Assembly (NCBI GenBank): GCA_902806595.1
Contig: CADCXC010000006.1
Location: 248,001 to 312,000, forward strand
Direction of reading: 5' to 3'
Source of the DNA: Pyrenopolyporus hunteri
Lineage: Eukaryota; Ascomycota; Sordariomycetes; Xylariales; Hypoxylaceae
Length of the DNA stretch: 64,000 bases
Position 1 is the first letter of the stretch, and the number at the start of each line of letters is the position of its first letter. The notes below the pieces were generated by a model, which worked only from the letters and a program-made list of their open reading frames with translations, was not told where the DNA came from and did no database searches. The translations under genes were made by a program, and so were the position numbers. Shown here piece after piece: positions 27,798-38,356 of this stretch.

Positions 27798-28192
27798 CAG
27801 TGGGTTATAAAAAGTTCCTACCCGGTGGCTGGTACTAGATACCCCCGTGAATTAAATATCCCCACTACTTAAAAGTAATTTTTTACCTTTCAACCTTTAA
27901 TTTATTACGTATTATACGAAGCTATTTCGAATTCTTTAATTATAATGCGTGGAAAAAAATTATCCCTTGAAATTAGTAGGCTATTAATAAATTTATATTA
28001 CGATCGTTATTTAATTTTATATCGTATAAAGTTGCAGCTATAATCAAAGTTAATAGGTGGTATACGAAATATTAATAAAGTGGGGTTTTTATATTGCATT
28101 TATACGGTATATATATATATTTAATAGCTGTAATTAATTTGCGGGGTGTACCGTGTACAGATCAGCGGGTAGGAACTTTTTACAACCCACTG
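27798..28192 (-). mobile_element. 395-bp Tc1/mariner-like MITE, copy 2 (inverted)
   Basis: Reverse complement of the element at 16407-16801, also exactly 395 bp, with CAGTGGGTT termini and flanking TA. Relative to copy 1 the differences are mostly C/T and G/A transitions, for example CCTATGCGGTAT against TTTATACGATAT, as mild RIP would give. It lies about 380 bp upstream of the F-box gene start. The two copies bracket apsA as inverted repeats about 11 kb apart. Confidence 0.92.
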
Positions 28193-28574
28193 TAGGTAGG
28201 TAGGTATGTAATCAATCGCTCTATTTATTTTAGTTTACATAGATGTTCGTAGCGTAGGTCGTAGGTCCATAGCGCCTTGCGTAAACGAGGACGGCGCACG
28301 TATGTACCTAGGTACGCGGCTACATGTAGGCACGTAGGCACATGCCTAGGTACCTGGTAGGTACAGGTACCTAGTACGGTACCTACGGACACCTCAGATT
28401 TCATCCCACCGAGGACTACGCGGTCTGACATTTCCCATTTACATTTATTTTATTGATATCTCAGCCTACGCCGAACTCATATCTTGACTTCCTAGGAGAC
28501 TGATTCAATTAGGCAAACTACCTACGTGAGGGGGTCGGGCCGCGTATTTGGTCTCCGTACCTGAAGGACCTGAG
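28193..28574 (+). promoter_or_regulatory. Upstream region of the F-box gene, dense in TAGGTACC words
   Basis: Between the MITE and the ATG at 28575. The stretch 28290-28390 is packed with palindromic words such as ACCTAGGTACC and TAGGTACAGGTACCTAG. No TATA box or known factor site is certain. Confidence 0.4.
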
Positions 28575-30356
28575 ATGACTTGCAAGCGGAAGCGCCCTGA
28601 AGCCGACGTCGCCTTCAGAACAACAATATCGAAAAGATCTCGCCACACCGCAGCGCCGGATCTTCTAACGCCCTTATCCGACGAACTTCTCGTCCGCATA
28701 CTCAGCTTCCTACCCCTTCCGGATCTCTTGAACACCGCGCCCGTATCGCACCGCTTCCACGACTTATCTAGCGACTCCCAAATATGGAAACGTCTATACT
28801 ATTCGCGCTTCGTCCTACCCCGCGCCCTTCGCATTCCGGGATTCCGCGACGGCTCAGCTAGAGGAGGCAAATTGCACTACTCCTCTCGTAGGGCGATATG
28901 GGCAGATGGTAGAAGAGGGGGCTGGGCTGATATGCACGTCGGCGACCCGGACGACCCATCGAGAGACTGGAAGAGACAGTATAAGCTGCGACATAACTGG
29001 TCCAAGGGGAAGTGTGCTGTCGAAGAGCTACAGCTTGGACAAGAGCCACGGCTCCCCGGTATAAGCTCGCCACATAAAATCCTTGTGAAAGTTGCCGAGG
29101 GAACCGCTGTGACAGCGGACGCCGTCACAGGATTACGAGCCTGGGATTTGAGGACGAAGCAACTTTTAGCGCAAACTGGCCTCGACGAAGTCGGCTCGAG
29201 TGTTTCGCCCAGTTGTATTACGATAGACGATCAAAAGCTGCAAGACCAAATCTTGGAAATCGCGATTGGGTTTACGGACGGCAGTTTTGGACTTTGGGCA
29301 TTGAACATACGAGGAAGAAGATTATTGCGGAAATACCATTATGAGAAATCCAGCAATGGAGAACTTGTCGGGGTTGCTTTCTCCTACCCATACCTCCTCA
29401 CAGCAACGAAGTCGGTACTCATATCGCTGTACACATTCGACAGCCCATCTAAGCCGGACTGCCCCAGTACACCGGAGTCAGATAGCAAGCCGACTGAAGA
29501 CGAATTTACCAAGGGTTCCACGAGGAAACCTAGAGAAGACCTAGGCGACGAATTTACCTTAAACCAATCGAGTTTGAAGACGCAAGATAACTCCGAACCG
29601 ACGAAACCTCGAGCACCCTACCTTCTCACATCACTCAGATCGCATACTTCGAGAGCGCCGCTAGCACTATCCATCCGGAAGATGGCTGGGGGTGTTGTGG
29701 CCTCGATCGCCTATACATTTTCTACGCTTCAGGGATGGTCGTTAGGCATTCAAGATCTACATCTGCGCCCTTCTAGTTCTCGATCAAACCCAATGCCGGA
29801 CATGACGACCACGCGGCTAGCATACACTCCACCGGTTTGGTCCGGCCCGTCCCGTATTCCGTCTCCGCCGACTTCCCCTTCCCGACATATAAGTTTACCG
29901 TCTCCCCTTTCACGCCAAGATGACGGAGCAATGGGTGGACCCATTAGCCTATGCTATACTCACCCTTACCTCCTCGCCACCTTACCAGATAATACATTAA
30001 TTCTATATCTCTGCACCTCAAACGCGACATCTCTTTCGATATCGCCAGGTATCCGACTCTGGGGACACACTTCTGGCATAAGCGACGCCGAGATCACAGC
30101 TCGTGGGAAGGCGGTTAGCGTCAGCTGCCGCGGGGAGGAAATTAGAGTCTGGGAGCTCGAGGGGAGGGCTCACGGGAAGAGTATCGAGGTCCGTCCAATT
30201 CCTAGAATCGCTGAAGATGCCGAAGAGAAAACTCCGGACGATGCTGCTGTCAGCTGGGATGACCGCCGTAATTGGGTTGGCTTTGACGACGAGATGGTCA
30301 TTGTGCTCAAGGAGTCAAGAGGGAGAGAGAGCCTCATGGTTTACGACTTCACGTAG
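28575..30356 (+). CDS. F-box protein with degenerate WD40-like C-terminal region
   Basis: An intronless 593-residue protein. The open frame extends to a TTG at 28548, but the first ATG is at 28575 and is taken as the start. An F-box lies at about residues 30-80 (LSDELLVRILSFLPLPDLLN, VSHRFHDL, IWKRLYYSRF), so the protein is expected to bind Skp1 and act as the substrate receptor of an SCF ubiquitin ligase. The rest contains scattered beta-propeller-like strands, for example ITARGKAVSVSCRGEEIRVW near the C-terminus and VTGLRAWDLRTKQLL after the F-box. A Ser/Pro/acidic insert lies at about 290-345. The pattern resembles uncharacterised fungal F-box/WD proteins; I do not recognise a named orthologue, and the substrate is unknown. 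Confidence 0.85.
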   Translation: MTCKRKRPEADVAFRTTISKRSRHTAAPDLLTPLSDELLVRILSFLPLPDLLNTAPVSHRFHDLSSDSQIWKRLYYSRFVLPRALRIPGFRDGSARGGKLHYSSRRAIWADGRRGGWADMHVGDPDDPSRDWKRQYKLRHNWSKGKCAVEELQLGQEPRLPGISSPHKILVKVAEGTAVTADAVTGLRAWDLRTKQLLAQTGLDEVGSSVSPSCITIDDQKLQDQILEIAIGFTDGSFGLWALNIRGRRLLRKYHYEKSSNGELVGVAFSYPYLLTATKSVLISLYTFDSPSKPDCPSTPESDSKPTEDEFTKGSTRKPREDLGDEFTLNQSSLKTQDNSEPTKPRAPYLLTSLRSHTSRAPLALSIRKMAGGVVASIAYTFSTLQGWSLGIQDLHLRPSSSRSNPMPDMTTTRLAYTPPVWSGPSRIPSPPTSPSRHISLPSPLSRQDDGAMGGPISLCYTHPYLLATLPDNTLILYLCTSNATSLSISPGIRLWGHTSGISDAEITARGKAVSVSCRGEEIRVWELEGRAHGKSIEVRPIPRIAEDAEEKTPDDAAVSWDDRRNWVGFDDEMVIVLKESRGRESLMVYDFT

Positions 30357-32039
30357 CGTGCGTGTGGATATAATATAGCCGCTTCAAATGAAGGAATTTG
30401 TCTACTCGAAATCCGCATGTGGACTCTTCTTGTATATACCGTTCAAACCATATATTATAAGATCTCTCTGCGCTGAGATAGGTACCTAGGTAGGTAAGAA
30501 TGCTTCAATGTATAGAAGTGTTAGTAACCCTTCGGCTGGGAATAATGTACACGGCTGACCAAGATCAAGGAGTTTGGTATCCATGGCGTATTTCAGAAAC
30601 ACGCCTACATCTCGGCGAGCAAGAGCCAAGGCCACAGGGACGGACCCTTAAGGATAAAGAAGATCAATGCTCGGTCCCGGATCCCCCGTATATAACCTCT
30701 AAAGCACGGTATAGAGAAGGGTTGTATCCGCCCAAGCTCAAGCTTTTCAAGAACTGGGCGGCTATATTTACAATAGGCTGACTAACCTACAAACACGACC
30801 TAATTTTAGGTTACGGAGGTTCATTATCACACTCAGGGAAAGAGGCAGAATTTGCCATTCTCATTACATCGGATACGAAAGACTGTTAAATTTAGATGCA
30901 TCGCGAAGGCTAGGTCCGCTATCCCTTCTTTTACCAGTATCACACTCGCTTCTTCTTCTAGAGTACCCAGGTAAGTAGGTTATCCTTAGTCAAACTAAAG
31001 ATAGATAAACGGCGACCTCAGTTGCTTGCCCTTCATGGGGTGGTTGGTTGTAATGCTTAGGTAGGTAGGTAGGTAAGTCTGCTTGACCTGCTTCAACCCC
31101 AGACCACTGAAATCCTAACTTCGACGTCCATTCTATATTCTCCATTCCTCCATATGAGATACGACACATCTAGGTACCCAGGTAGGTAACAAGACTCTAG
31201 ATGTCAGAGCCCTTAAACTCCTCCATGCATTTGTCAAACGTTCCTCGACATGACAGGGGAGGCACGGGATCGCGGATTTAACCTATATAGCCTGAAAGTG
31301 TCTATTGATCCTATATGAACTATGATTACATTGTGCGCTAATAGGGCCGGGCATCGTATGAACCGCAGGAGAATTTCCCAATCCGAACCTGCAATGCGAC
31401 GTTCCCCGGACTCAAGCATACCGCCATACTCGAACCCATGAGGAAGTCGAGTGCGGTCGGCGGGATTTTTCATGGCCCGTATTCCAATCGTTTGCCACTA
31501 GGACCTCCACCTGATGGAAGTTTCATATACAGCGCCTCAGATACGGCTTGGATTCGGCCGCTGGAGCAGCATCTAAAGCCTTCTCCGCGCTATTAACTCT
31601 CATCGCGGGTCTATCGCTCAATATGATTTCGCCGAGTTCAAAAGTCGGTCCGCCAGGCCGGATCCTAGAGTATTCGTTAAGCAACGCGGAAATGCACGGA
31701 TGTGGCCTTCGGGCTATGCGCTCTAAAAATTATTTGCTCAAGCTAATATCGGTCTCACAGGTTGGCGTTCTAACCATGGCACCAAACCTGGTAGCCGATC
31801 GCGGCCAAGCGCCTTCACCCACCGGGAGTTGTCTGCAGGCCTTTATTCAATGAGTCTAGATTAAGCCAGGGTCCTAAAGATACGTTGTTGCGTTGCCCCT
31901 ATCCCGACCAGCTTTAATCTGCCCGCCCTCTAGCACGATCAGCATAAATACTACCGTGCCTCGCCAGTCGCCAAGGCTTTCGATTAGCCGTCCTTCGTCT
32001 CTAGCAGTAAGCTTCATCCAGCTCTGCTCTGAAGTCAAG
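30357..32039. other. Intergenic DNA upstream of the AA9 gene
   Basis: No supported gene in about 1.7 kb. TACCTAGGTAGGTA words recur at 30480, 30970, 31060 and 31170. Short open frames at 31234-31473 (-) and 31548-31853 (+) have no recognisable family features. The last 100-150 bp, including GCATAAATAC at about 31941, are the likely core promoter of the AA9 gene. Confidence 0.5.
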
Positions 32040-32800
32040 ATGTATTTCTCTCTCCCTCTGCTCTTTGCGCCCGCCCTGGTTGCTGCCCATGGCGCGGTGA
32101 CTAGCTACCAGATCGGTGGGAAGACCTACGAGGGTTACCAGGGATTCTCCCCGGTAGCCGGCGCTCAGATCATTCAGCGACAATGGCCTGACTACAACCC
32201 CATCATGACCGTGACGGATCCGAAGATGACCTGCAACGGCGGCACCTCCGCGCCTCTGTCCGCCGAGGTCGCAGCTGGCCAGAACGTGACCGCGTTTTGG
32301 AAGCAGTGGACTCACCAGCAGGGACCCGTGATGGTATGGCTCTACAGCTGTGATGGTGACTTTAAGGCCTGCGACGGCAAAGGCAAGAAGTGGTTCAAGA
32401 TCGACGAGATGGGTCTGTGGGGCAACGTCTTGAACAGCAACAACTGGGGAACCGCCCTGGTTTACAAGGACCTGAAGTGGTCGAGCAAGATCCCCCAGAA
32501 CCTCAAGCCCGGCAACTACCTCATCCGCCACGAGCTTCTCGCCCTTCACCAAGCCAACACTCCTCAGTTCTACCCCGAGTGCGCGCAAATCACAGTTACC
32601 GGCTCCGGCACCGCCACTCCCCCGGCCAGCTACCTGACTTCCATTCCTGCGTATGCTGCGCAGTCCGACCCCGGTATCATGGTAAGTAGTTCTTAGTAAT
32701 TCTCTACATCGGCTCAAACGCTGACAATAGCCAGGTCGACATCTACCAGGGCGGTGGTACATCGTACAAGGTCCCCGGCCCCGCTGTCTGGACCGGCTGA
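32040..32800 (+). CDS. AA9 lytic polysaccharide monooxygenase, secreted
   Basis: Two exons, 32040-32681 and 32735-32800, with a 53-nt GTAAGT intron; of two possible acceptors the second (CCAG at 32734) keeps the expected C-terminal frame. Product 235 residues. The signal peptide MYFSLPLLFAPALVAA is removed to leave His17 as the first residue, half of the copper histidine brace. His92 (WTHQQGPV) fits the second ligand and Tyr178 (QFYPECAQ) the axial tyrosine, with the family motif RHELLALHQA at 163-172. AA9 enzymes oxidatively cleave cellulose and related glucans outside the cell. The protein ends in YKVPGPAVWTG with no cellulose-binding module, so it is a single-domain enzyme. The oxidation site (C1 or C4) cannot be told from this. 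Confidence 0.93.
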
Positions 32801-33502
32801 ACGGGATGAGACGAAGATACGAGCTGGATAATGAGTAATGCGAGACGGAGGTAACGGGATGATATATATTTCAAAGATAGTATAATACTCAAGGCTTTGG
32901 AATATACTCATGATACTCTTACCCCACGCTTCTATGCTTCAGACTAGTGAGCGTAATGGCCTAGAAATATCTACGTATAAACCGTACCTACCGAAGCACA
33001 GGATCCGAACTGAGAAAAGTTAAAGAGAAATTGAAAGATATGTGGCGGGATGTTTATTTCATCGCATTAGTCAGGCACATAGGTCCGTCTTTAAGAATAT
33101 TGCGAACTTTCTAGTTCGCCGTCTAATGGTTCGTTCCTATTCATAGATATACCCAACGACCCTACTAATAAGCTTCAGCTAATAACCTAAAAATTAGTTG
33201 TTTTCCTAAGCTACCTAGATACGTTTAACCTAATCGCCGTCAACGTTCATGATACATATCGACGGTCATGGCGCATAACGTTTTTGCAACTCGGATTTTA
33301 AGACGCGACACCCCCCTTCGACGCAACCCGGCCACAAAAGCTCGAACGTTTCTCGAGCCTAGACGATCAAATAACAGGGAACAAGAATCATACGACGAAA
33401 TGGAATAATAGATGATTAAATCGAATTCAAGAAACCATCCAAAGAGAATCCATAAGCTGAGTCAGGAGTCCTAGAACAGCAAAAATCTAAAATGTAAGCG
33501 AT
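32801..33502. other. Intergenic DNA, AA9 3' flank
   Basis: No gene seen. The part next to the stop codon is the probable AA9 3' untranslated region. The far end holds the downstream flank of tRNA-His, with a run of five A at about 33481-33485 that reads as TTTTT on the minus strand, a suitable RNA polymerase III terminator. Confidence 0.5.
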
Positions 33503-33584
33503 GGCGGTACTGGGGATCGAACCCAGATCTACACGGTAATAGTATATCCACAACGTGTTGTACTATCCATTATACTATACCACC
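33503..33584 (-). tRNA. tRNA-His (GTG) with an 11-nt intron
   Basis: On the minus strand an 82-nt cloverleaf folds fully: acceptor GGTGGTA/TACCGCC (one G-T pair), D stem GTAT/GTAC, anticodon stem ACACG/CGTGT, T arm CTGGG-TTCGATC-CCCAG. The anticodon loop reads TTGTGG, then an 11-nt intron (ATATACTATTA), then C. The intron sits one base 3' of the anticodon GTG, the canonical nuclear tRNA position. The B box GGTTCGATCC is present. The extra 5' G of tRNA-His would be added after transcription by Thg1, and CCA is not encoded, as usual. Confidence 0.95.
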
Positions 33585-34293
33585 TTTGTGGCAGCCCGCT
33601 TACTGTTTGGTAGCATCGCAGCTTGTTTTTGCCACCTATATCCCTGGCTTCTTATGTCCGAAATATTGCCTCCACGCCGATATTTAACCGCTACTAGATT
33701 CAACTAAACACCTCTCAAACGTCGTAAGACATATTTACCTTAGGTAATTGCTTTTCTTCCTTTCGTCGCTTATATATGTACCTAAGTACGGCTGGCTAGG
33801 GACATTCTCGATTCCTCGTAGAGCCACTCCGAAAAAGCCGTCTCGAACACCATCGCATCATTGGGATTTTTAACCCATATGGGAAGTTGGGACGGTCGGG
33901 CGTGGGTCGGATGATACGGGATACGGGATCGCCCGTTCGCATAACCCCTTTAACCTATCTTACAACTTAAGTGCGCAATAAAGAGCTCCCTACTCCGAAC
34001 AGAATTCTTCGTGGCTGCTACAACGGACCGCCTCTGAGATGATTGTATGACCGATCAAGTCCATCCCATCAATGTCTTAAAATCCTTTTTCTGGATGGGC
34101 GCCATCAGGCTAATCACGTAGCGAGGGAAATAACGAAGTTGTTGTACGAGCTGTCTAATTAACTAGGCCGAAAAGACCGGATGGGACATATGCCCAATAT
34201 GTATGTTCGCAACACGGCGTTAGGATAGTCCTTACACCTTTCCTATTTCCATGAATATACTACTCCTAGAATTTCGAAGAGGAATTTTGTGAA

Positions 34294-34341
<48 letters not shown>

Positions 34342-34702
34342 GATATGTGAGTCATATAAAGGCTGTATTCTGAGATAATAAACTTTCCGTTAGCCATTAG
34401 CCCTGATATGATAATGTCAAGGGAATATTACATTCTCTTCTATACATCCGTGCTTACCTTCGGAACGCCTCCTTATAAGACAGGACTGGGGTATCGAGAT
34501 TGAATAAGGCGAATGAAATGTGATTCTTTTTCAATCACTTTCTATGTAGTGCCTTGTATTATCATATATGAAGAGCGGAATCCTCCCGGGAAGAATATGC
34601 GACGGCGATAAGGTGTGCACTTAGTACTGTTTGGTATGTAAATCACCAAAAGTAATCTTTTGTGCTCCTCCGTAGTCTCTCCATTCCAAGCTCCTTGCAA
34701 AA
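33585..34702. other. Intergenic DNA with a TAG microsatellite
   Basis: No supported gene in about 1.1 kb. It contains a perfect (TAG)15 tract at 34294-34338. The right end is the 3' flank of the GNAT gene. Confidence 0.5.
34294..34338. repeat. (TAG)15 microsatellite
   Basis: Fifteen uninterrupted TAG units, a likely length-variable locus between strains. Confidence 0.97.
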
Positions 34703-35568
34703 TCAGTTTCTAGACCTAGGTTCCCTCGTCATAAATATAAGCTTCGGTTTCTTTCTCCCCGAGAACTCTTCTCCCGTATCAAATCGCATTTCTTCAATCT
34801 CTGCATGTAGGCCACACTGCTCGTAGAGCCGCCGTGCCACTGGGGTACCCTCGACGATAGCCTATAAGTGAAGTTTAGATTATTAATCGAGTAATATGGA
34901 TGGTAAAGTACTGTTCAGGAATCTCCAGTAATATGTTGTTAAGATCTGGAGTTGTGGTTGAAACAGTAGACAAATGATATCGTTACCTTAAGCCCCTTTT
35001 CATCCGCAGCTTTGGTTCCCCACTCGACGAGAGCTGCGCCAGCGCCTTTACGCTGATGGTCTGGGTGAACCGCTAATAGCTCGAGGACTAAACTCCGGCA
35101 ATAAGAAATCCGTGTTCCGTCGTTGATCTTTGGATTTTACTCACCATACACCCCCTTATTATCAGACTCTTTAATGGCCCGACTCCGTGGTACCACGTAG
35201 TCTCTCCATAAGCGGCTCATGAATTCGCGATCGTGTTTGTCTGGCCAGACGTCCTCGACATCCTCTACCTTGTCCAGCTCGGTAGGCGGGGCTTCTTTCA
35301 TGAGCGTCCATATCGCAAAACCGATGAGGTCTTCTCGGCCTTCTTGGTCAACGCGCCTGACTGCTTTCAAGAACGTGGAGTTGTCGGATGTCCGCTTCCA
35401 TGCTGCCAAACGGTTGGAGCCCTGTTCCTGCCCCTGAGGTGTGTCATGACCCGGAAAGTATATATCTACGAATGGTGCGTCGTGACCGAAAGCTTTTGAG
35501 AGAACCCGAAAGCATGCGGGTATATCCTCGTCGGAAAGCAAGGCAACGACCACCTCCGCGGGAGACAT
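34703..35568 (-). CDS. GNAT-family N-acetyltransferase
   Basis: Three exons on the minus strand: 35568-35145, 35087-34987 and 34861-34703. Introns are 57 nt (GTGAGT/TTTAG) and 125 nt (GTAACG/TATAG). The product is 227 residues. The acetyl-CoA-binding core is in exon 2: a beta strand LELLAVHP followed by the loop HQRKGAG (residues 152-158), the Q/R-x-x-G-x-G/A signature of GNAT enzymes. Exon 3 has the usual alpha4/beta7 end (GTPVARRLYEQCGLHAE). Fungal proteins of this type are mostly uncharacterised and may acetylate small amines or antibiotics; the substrate is unknown. The ATG at 35568 follows an upstream stretch with no in-frame extension. Confidence 0.88.
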
Positions 35569-36761
35569 ATTTTGTACGACGGGCCTCTTAAGAAACTGTA
35601 ATATAGTTAATGAATGAGTAAGACGGGAGGGCGTAAGGCGGGAAATATAGATGAATATCTTACTCTTAATACGAAAGCGGGGAGACGCAGATGGGATTTA
35701 ACATCTTCCTAAAGCTATAATCATCTTCCAGTTCCGCATTTACACCCCACATGAGTTCCTGTTGCCTTATTGATTGCTGAACATCAAATTTAACGCGATA
35801 TGGCGGATTGTATCTGTCTAACTGTATATTCAATGCTAACCATTTCTTTTCAGATGTATTCTTCAAGCGATATGGAATGGCATTTATCAGCAACTACTAC
35901 GTGGGTTTTATTTGGTTCATCCCTTCATCCCATATAGAGACCCGAGACACATTTGCTACGTAGAACTTCCCGGCACCTGTTTATTCTTGCAGAGGGCAAG
36001 CGGCGTATTGAAAGTGCGTAGAACAATGATATTAATCTTGTCTAACTCGTGTAGAGGTTAGAATGCGTCAACTGTTTTATTCTGTCTGGAAGTTATCTTG
36101 GGTATCTGGTATATATCCCCCCGCCCCTGCCCCTAATCGTACAACTTGTTGCAGTGATATTCCTGTTCACCACTTGCCAATGCCAATAAAATTCCTGAAA
36201 TATTATTTTAAAACCCCCAAGATTTGAGTCATTCGCGTTTGAGGAAGAATCTCCACGTTTTGGATAACCCGCTTTGTTAAATCGTACAGAAGGTGAAGAT
36301 GCTTCTGACGTCTTCGGAAAACGTGAATCGTGCTCGCCATGTTTACAATGCGCGTATCAAAACGCCTCCCTCAATACTCAAGCACGGACTCGAACAGATG
36401 ATGTGGGGTGATGGGTTGGAAACTTGTAGACCCCGTTATGCATCTGATACGCTTTCCCTGTGAGCTGTTGGGATGCGGATGGAATGTGGACGGAATGTGT
36501 ACTGGGGCACATTAAGCTAGTCTTTGCTTTTGACATGCCTGGAGGATATTCGGCCAACATGATCACATAGGGTAGGAATTTGGTCCACGGGTTTAGAGAT
36601 AAAATCTCGGGCCCCCGAGGACGAGTCGCTTGAACTGGCTGGTTATTCGTAAAACGGGCCAAAATATACCCTCGAGGCCTGGGGTTCCGAAGTCGAACGC
36701 GCTATGTCGCGTCCTATTTGGAGCATCTTCGTAGCATCGGCTGGCCATGGTATAAAGTCCA
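35569..36761. other. Intergenic DNA between pex16 and the GNAT gene
   Basis: About 1.2 kb that should hold the pex16 3' flank and the GNAT promoter. A 75-codon open frame at 35666-35893 (-) begins at TTG, and a 94-codon one at 36378-36662 (-) has no recognisable features. No gene is called. Confidence 0.45.
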
Positions 36762-37925
36762 TCAAGCACTAGTGCTGAAGTAGTAGTTCTCCCACAAGTA
36801 TTCATAATCCTCCAGAATGCCGGCAACAAGGCTGGGCATACGCCGACGTACTCCACCAATGAGGTTCTTGGTGAAGTTCTCATAGAAGGCTCCCCTCATA
36901 ACCCACCAGCCAGCCGCCCAATACCTCTTACCCCATTCTTCATTCTCGAGAGCGGTGCTGCGTAGGCCTCTGTCACGCAACTGTCGTGCTGCGTATTCCA
37001 AGCTCAACCCGATTATCCAGGGTGTCCAGGACTTTTTATTTTTGCTTCTCGATAACGCAATGGCATATATCAAGGGAGAGAGGATATGCAGTATCTCGGC
37101 AGTGCGGCCGGAACGGGATAGTGTATTAAGGAGTTTCGCGGCAGGTTTGATGTCGTCTGCTGTTAGTACTCGGCTCATCAAGTAAGAGCTGATATCTCCG
37201 GGGTTCGGTAGGCTTGGGAGAGAAGAACCGGTTCGCGGCATTGTCCATTCCTTCTCATGAGCTGCCTTAGCAGACCCATTCAACTCTATTGAGGACGTGT
37301 CTTCGCCCATTAGCTCTCTCAGCGCATCGTTGTCATTATCGTCCACATCCGGGGGGACCGGGTCTCGTTCGGGCAGAGCCGGTGTTACGAGGGGTCTCGA
37401 GTTGGTGACTCGCATTAATAGCAGACGACAGACGGCCTTGATAAGCTCTAGGACGATGACGACGCGCCAACGAACCTTCTCTCCTTTGCGCTTAGCTGCC
37501 ATTTCCCAAAGGAGCTCCGTGTATTGCACAATTTGTAACAACAGGGCTATCCTTCGATATAGCCTGCTCTTGGCTGTCCAGAATCTAGTGTAGCGCGTAT
37601 GCGGGCTCGGTATTTTGGAGGCTAAAGCCGGGATTTTCGCGACAGCCCCTCGGAGGACGGCATCGTGGTAGAGGGACAGTAGTTGGATGCCCGAATGCAG
37701 GGTTTCCGAAGCAATCTCGGCATCACGAAAACGACCGGGGATGATATATGTAAGGGACCGTAATGCGCTTTCGATTTGGGATACTTGATGGGCGTTTTTC
37801 GTGATGAAGTCGCCATACATGTTTAGCCATTGCGGGGGCATTGAGAGTACGCTTCGGATTGGGTTCTGCGGTTTGCCAGGGGGGCGCGATCCGCCACTTC
37901 TGGGAGGACCAACAGATCGCGACAT
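36762..37925 (-). CDS. pex16: Peroxin Pex16, peroxisomal membrane biogenesis
   Basis: A single-exon 387-residue protein. The open frame runs further upstream to a TTG at 37997, but the ATG at 37925 has a strong CACC context and is the likely start. Near the N-terminus it carries the family block YGDFITKNAHQVSQIESAL followed by LTYIIPGRFRDAEIASE. The C-terminal third has the matching block ILHILSPLIYAIALSR, then SWTPWIIGLSLEYAARQLRD, ending with an aromatic tail (LWENYYFSTSA). Pex16 is a peroxisomal and ER membrane protein that acts with Pex3 and Pex19 in inserting peroxisomal membrane proteins; in filamentous fungi it is also linked to Woronin-body formation. Residues about 190-240 form a family-typical variable acidic linker. 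Confidence 0.93.
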   Translation of the reverse strand: MSRSVGPPRSGGSRPPGKPQNPIRSVLSMPPQWLNMYGDFITKNAHQVSQIESALRSLTYIIPGRFRDAEIASETLHSGIQLLSLYHDAVLRGAVAKIPALASKIPSPHTRYTRFWTAKSRLYRRIALLLQIVQYTELLWEMAAKRKGEKVRWRVVIVLELIKAVCRLLLMRVTNSRPLVTPALPERDPVPPDVDDNDNDALRELMGEDTSSIELNGSAKAAHEKEWTMPRTGSSLPSLPNPGDISSYLMSRVLTADDIKPAAKLLNTLSRSGRTAEILHILSPLIYAIALSRSKNKKSWTPWIIGLSLEYAARQLRDRGLRSTALENEEWGKRYWAAGWWVMRGAFYENFTKNLIGGVRRRMPSLVAGILEDYEYLWENYYFSTSA

Positions 37926-38300
37926 GGTGAGCGAGACTACTGAAGCGCCACGGGAATCGAAAACATGGGGAAGGAAAGCGATACGCCGAAAGGACAATGA
38001 AGGGGAAGGAAAGAAGAAAAAGAAGAAGGAAAGAAAATAAAAGAAGAAACGGAAGGAAATGCACAGCTTGAGACTGCGCGGTTCTGATTCGACGATGGCG
38101 TCTGGGTTCGTGGTATGTGGTTGTACTTTGGTGAGCGGGAAAGAAAAAGGTGGAAAACGGTTGATGAGCTGTCAATGAGATTAATTCGAAAAAATTACTG
38201 GGGGAGAGGGGGCGGTCCTACCCGCGTTCGTCACTTCTCATAGGGAAGCTTCCGCCATTGCCTCATCGCTTCATTACCTCGGCTCGGCCTAGCGACGGCT
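37926..38300 (-). promoter_or_regulatory. pex16 upstream region with pyrimidine-rich tract
   Basis: On the minus strand the interval about 37985-38060 is an almost unbroken C/T tract (GA-rich on the + strand), typical of fungal promoters around transcription starts. Ordinary composition ends at about 38300, where the TIR element begins, so pex16 has only some 375 bp of upstream DNA before the transposon. Confidence 0.55.
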
Positions 38301-38356
38301 GGCCATTTGCCATGAAACCGCCAACCCGCCAAAACGTTGAAAAAAAGATGACATAA
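38301..38356 (+). repeat. Outer left terminal inverted repeat
   Basis: 56 bp that match the reverse complement of 56170-56224 with one gap and about a dozen mismatches; both share GGCCATT, AACCCGCCAAAAC and GATGACATAA in order. Confidence 0.85.

Noticed and set aside
31548..31853. 101-codon ORF upstream of the AA9 gene
   Set aside because: No ATG at its start, no family features, in DNA that otherwise behaves as intergenic.
32001..32762. 253-codon minus-strand ORF across the AA9 gene
   Set aside because: It is antisense to a gene with a clear signal peptide, copper ligands and spliced C-terminus. GC-rich codon bias opens the opposite frame.
35666..35893. 75-codon minus-strand frame with fairly protein-like composition
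   Set aside because: It begins at TTG with no usable ATG, and I found no flanking exons that extend it into a known family.
37926..37997. 24-residue N-terminal extension of Pex16
   Set aside because: It starts at TTG, and the downstream ATG at 37925 has a strong initiation context.
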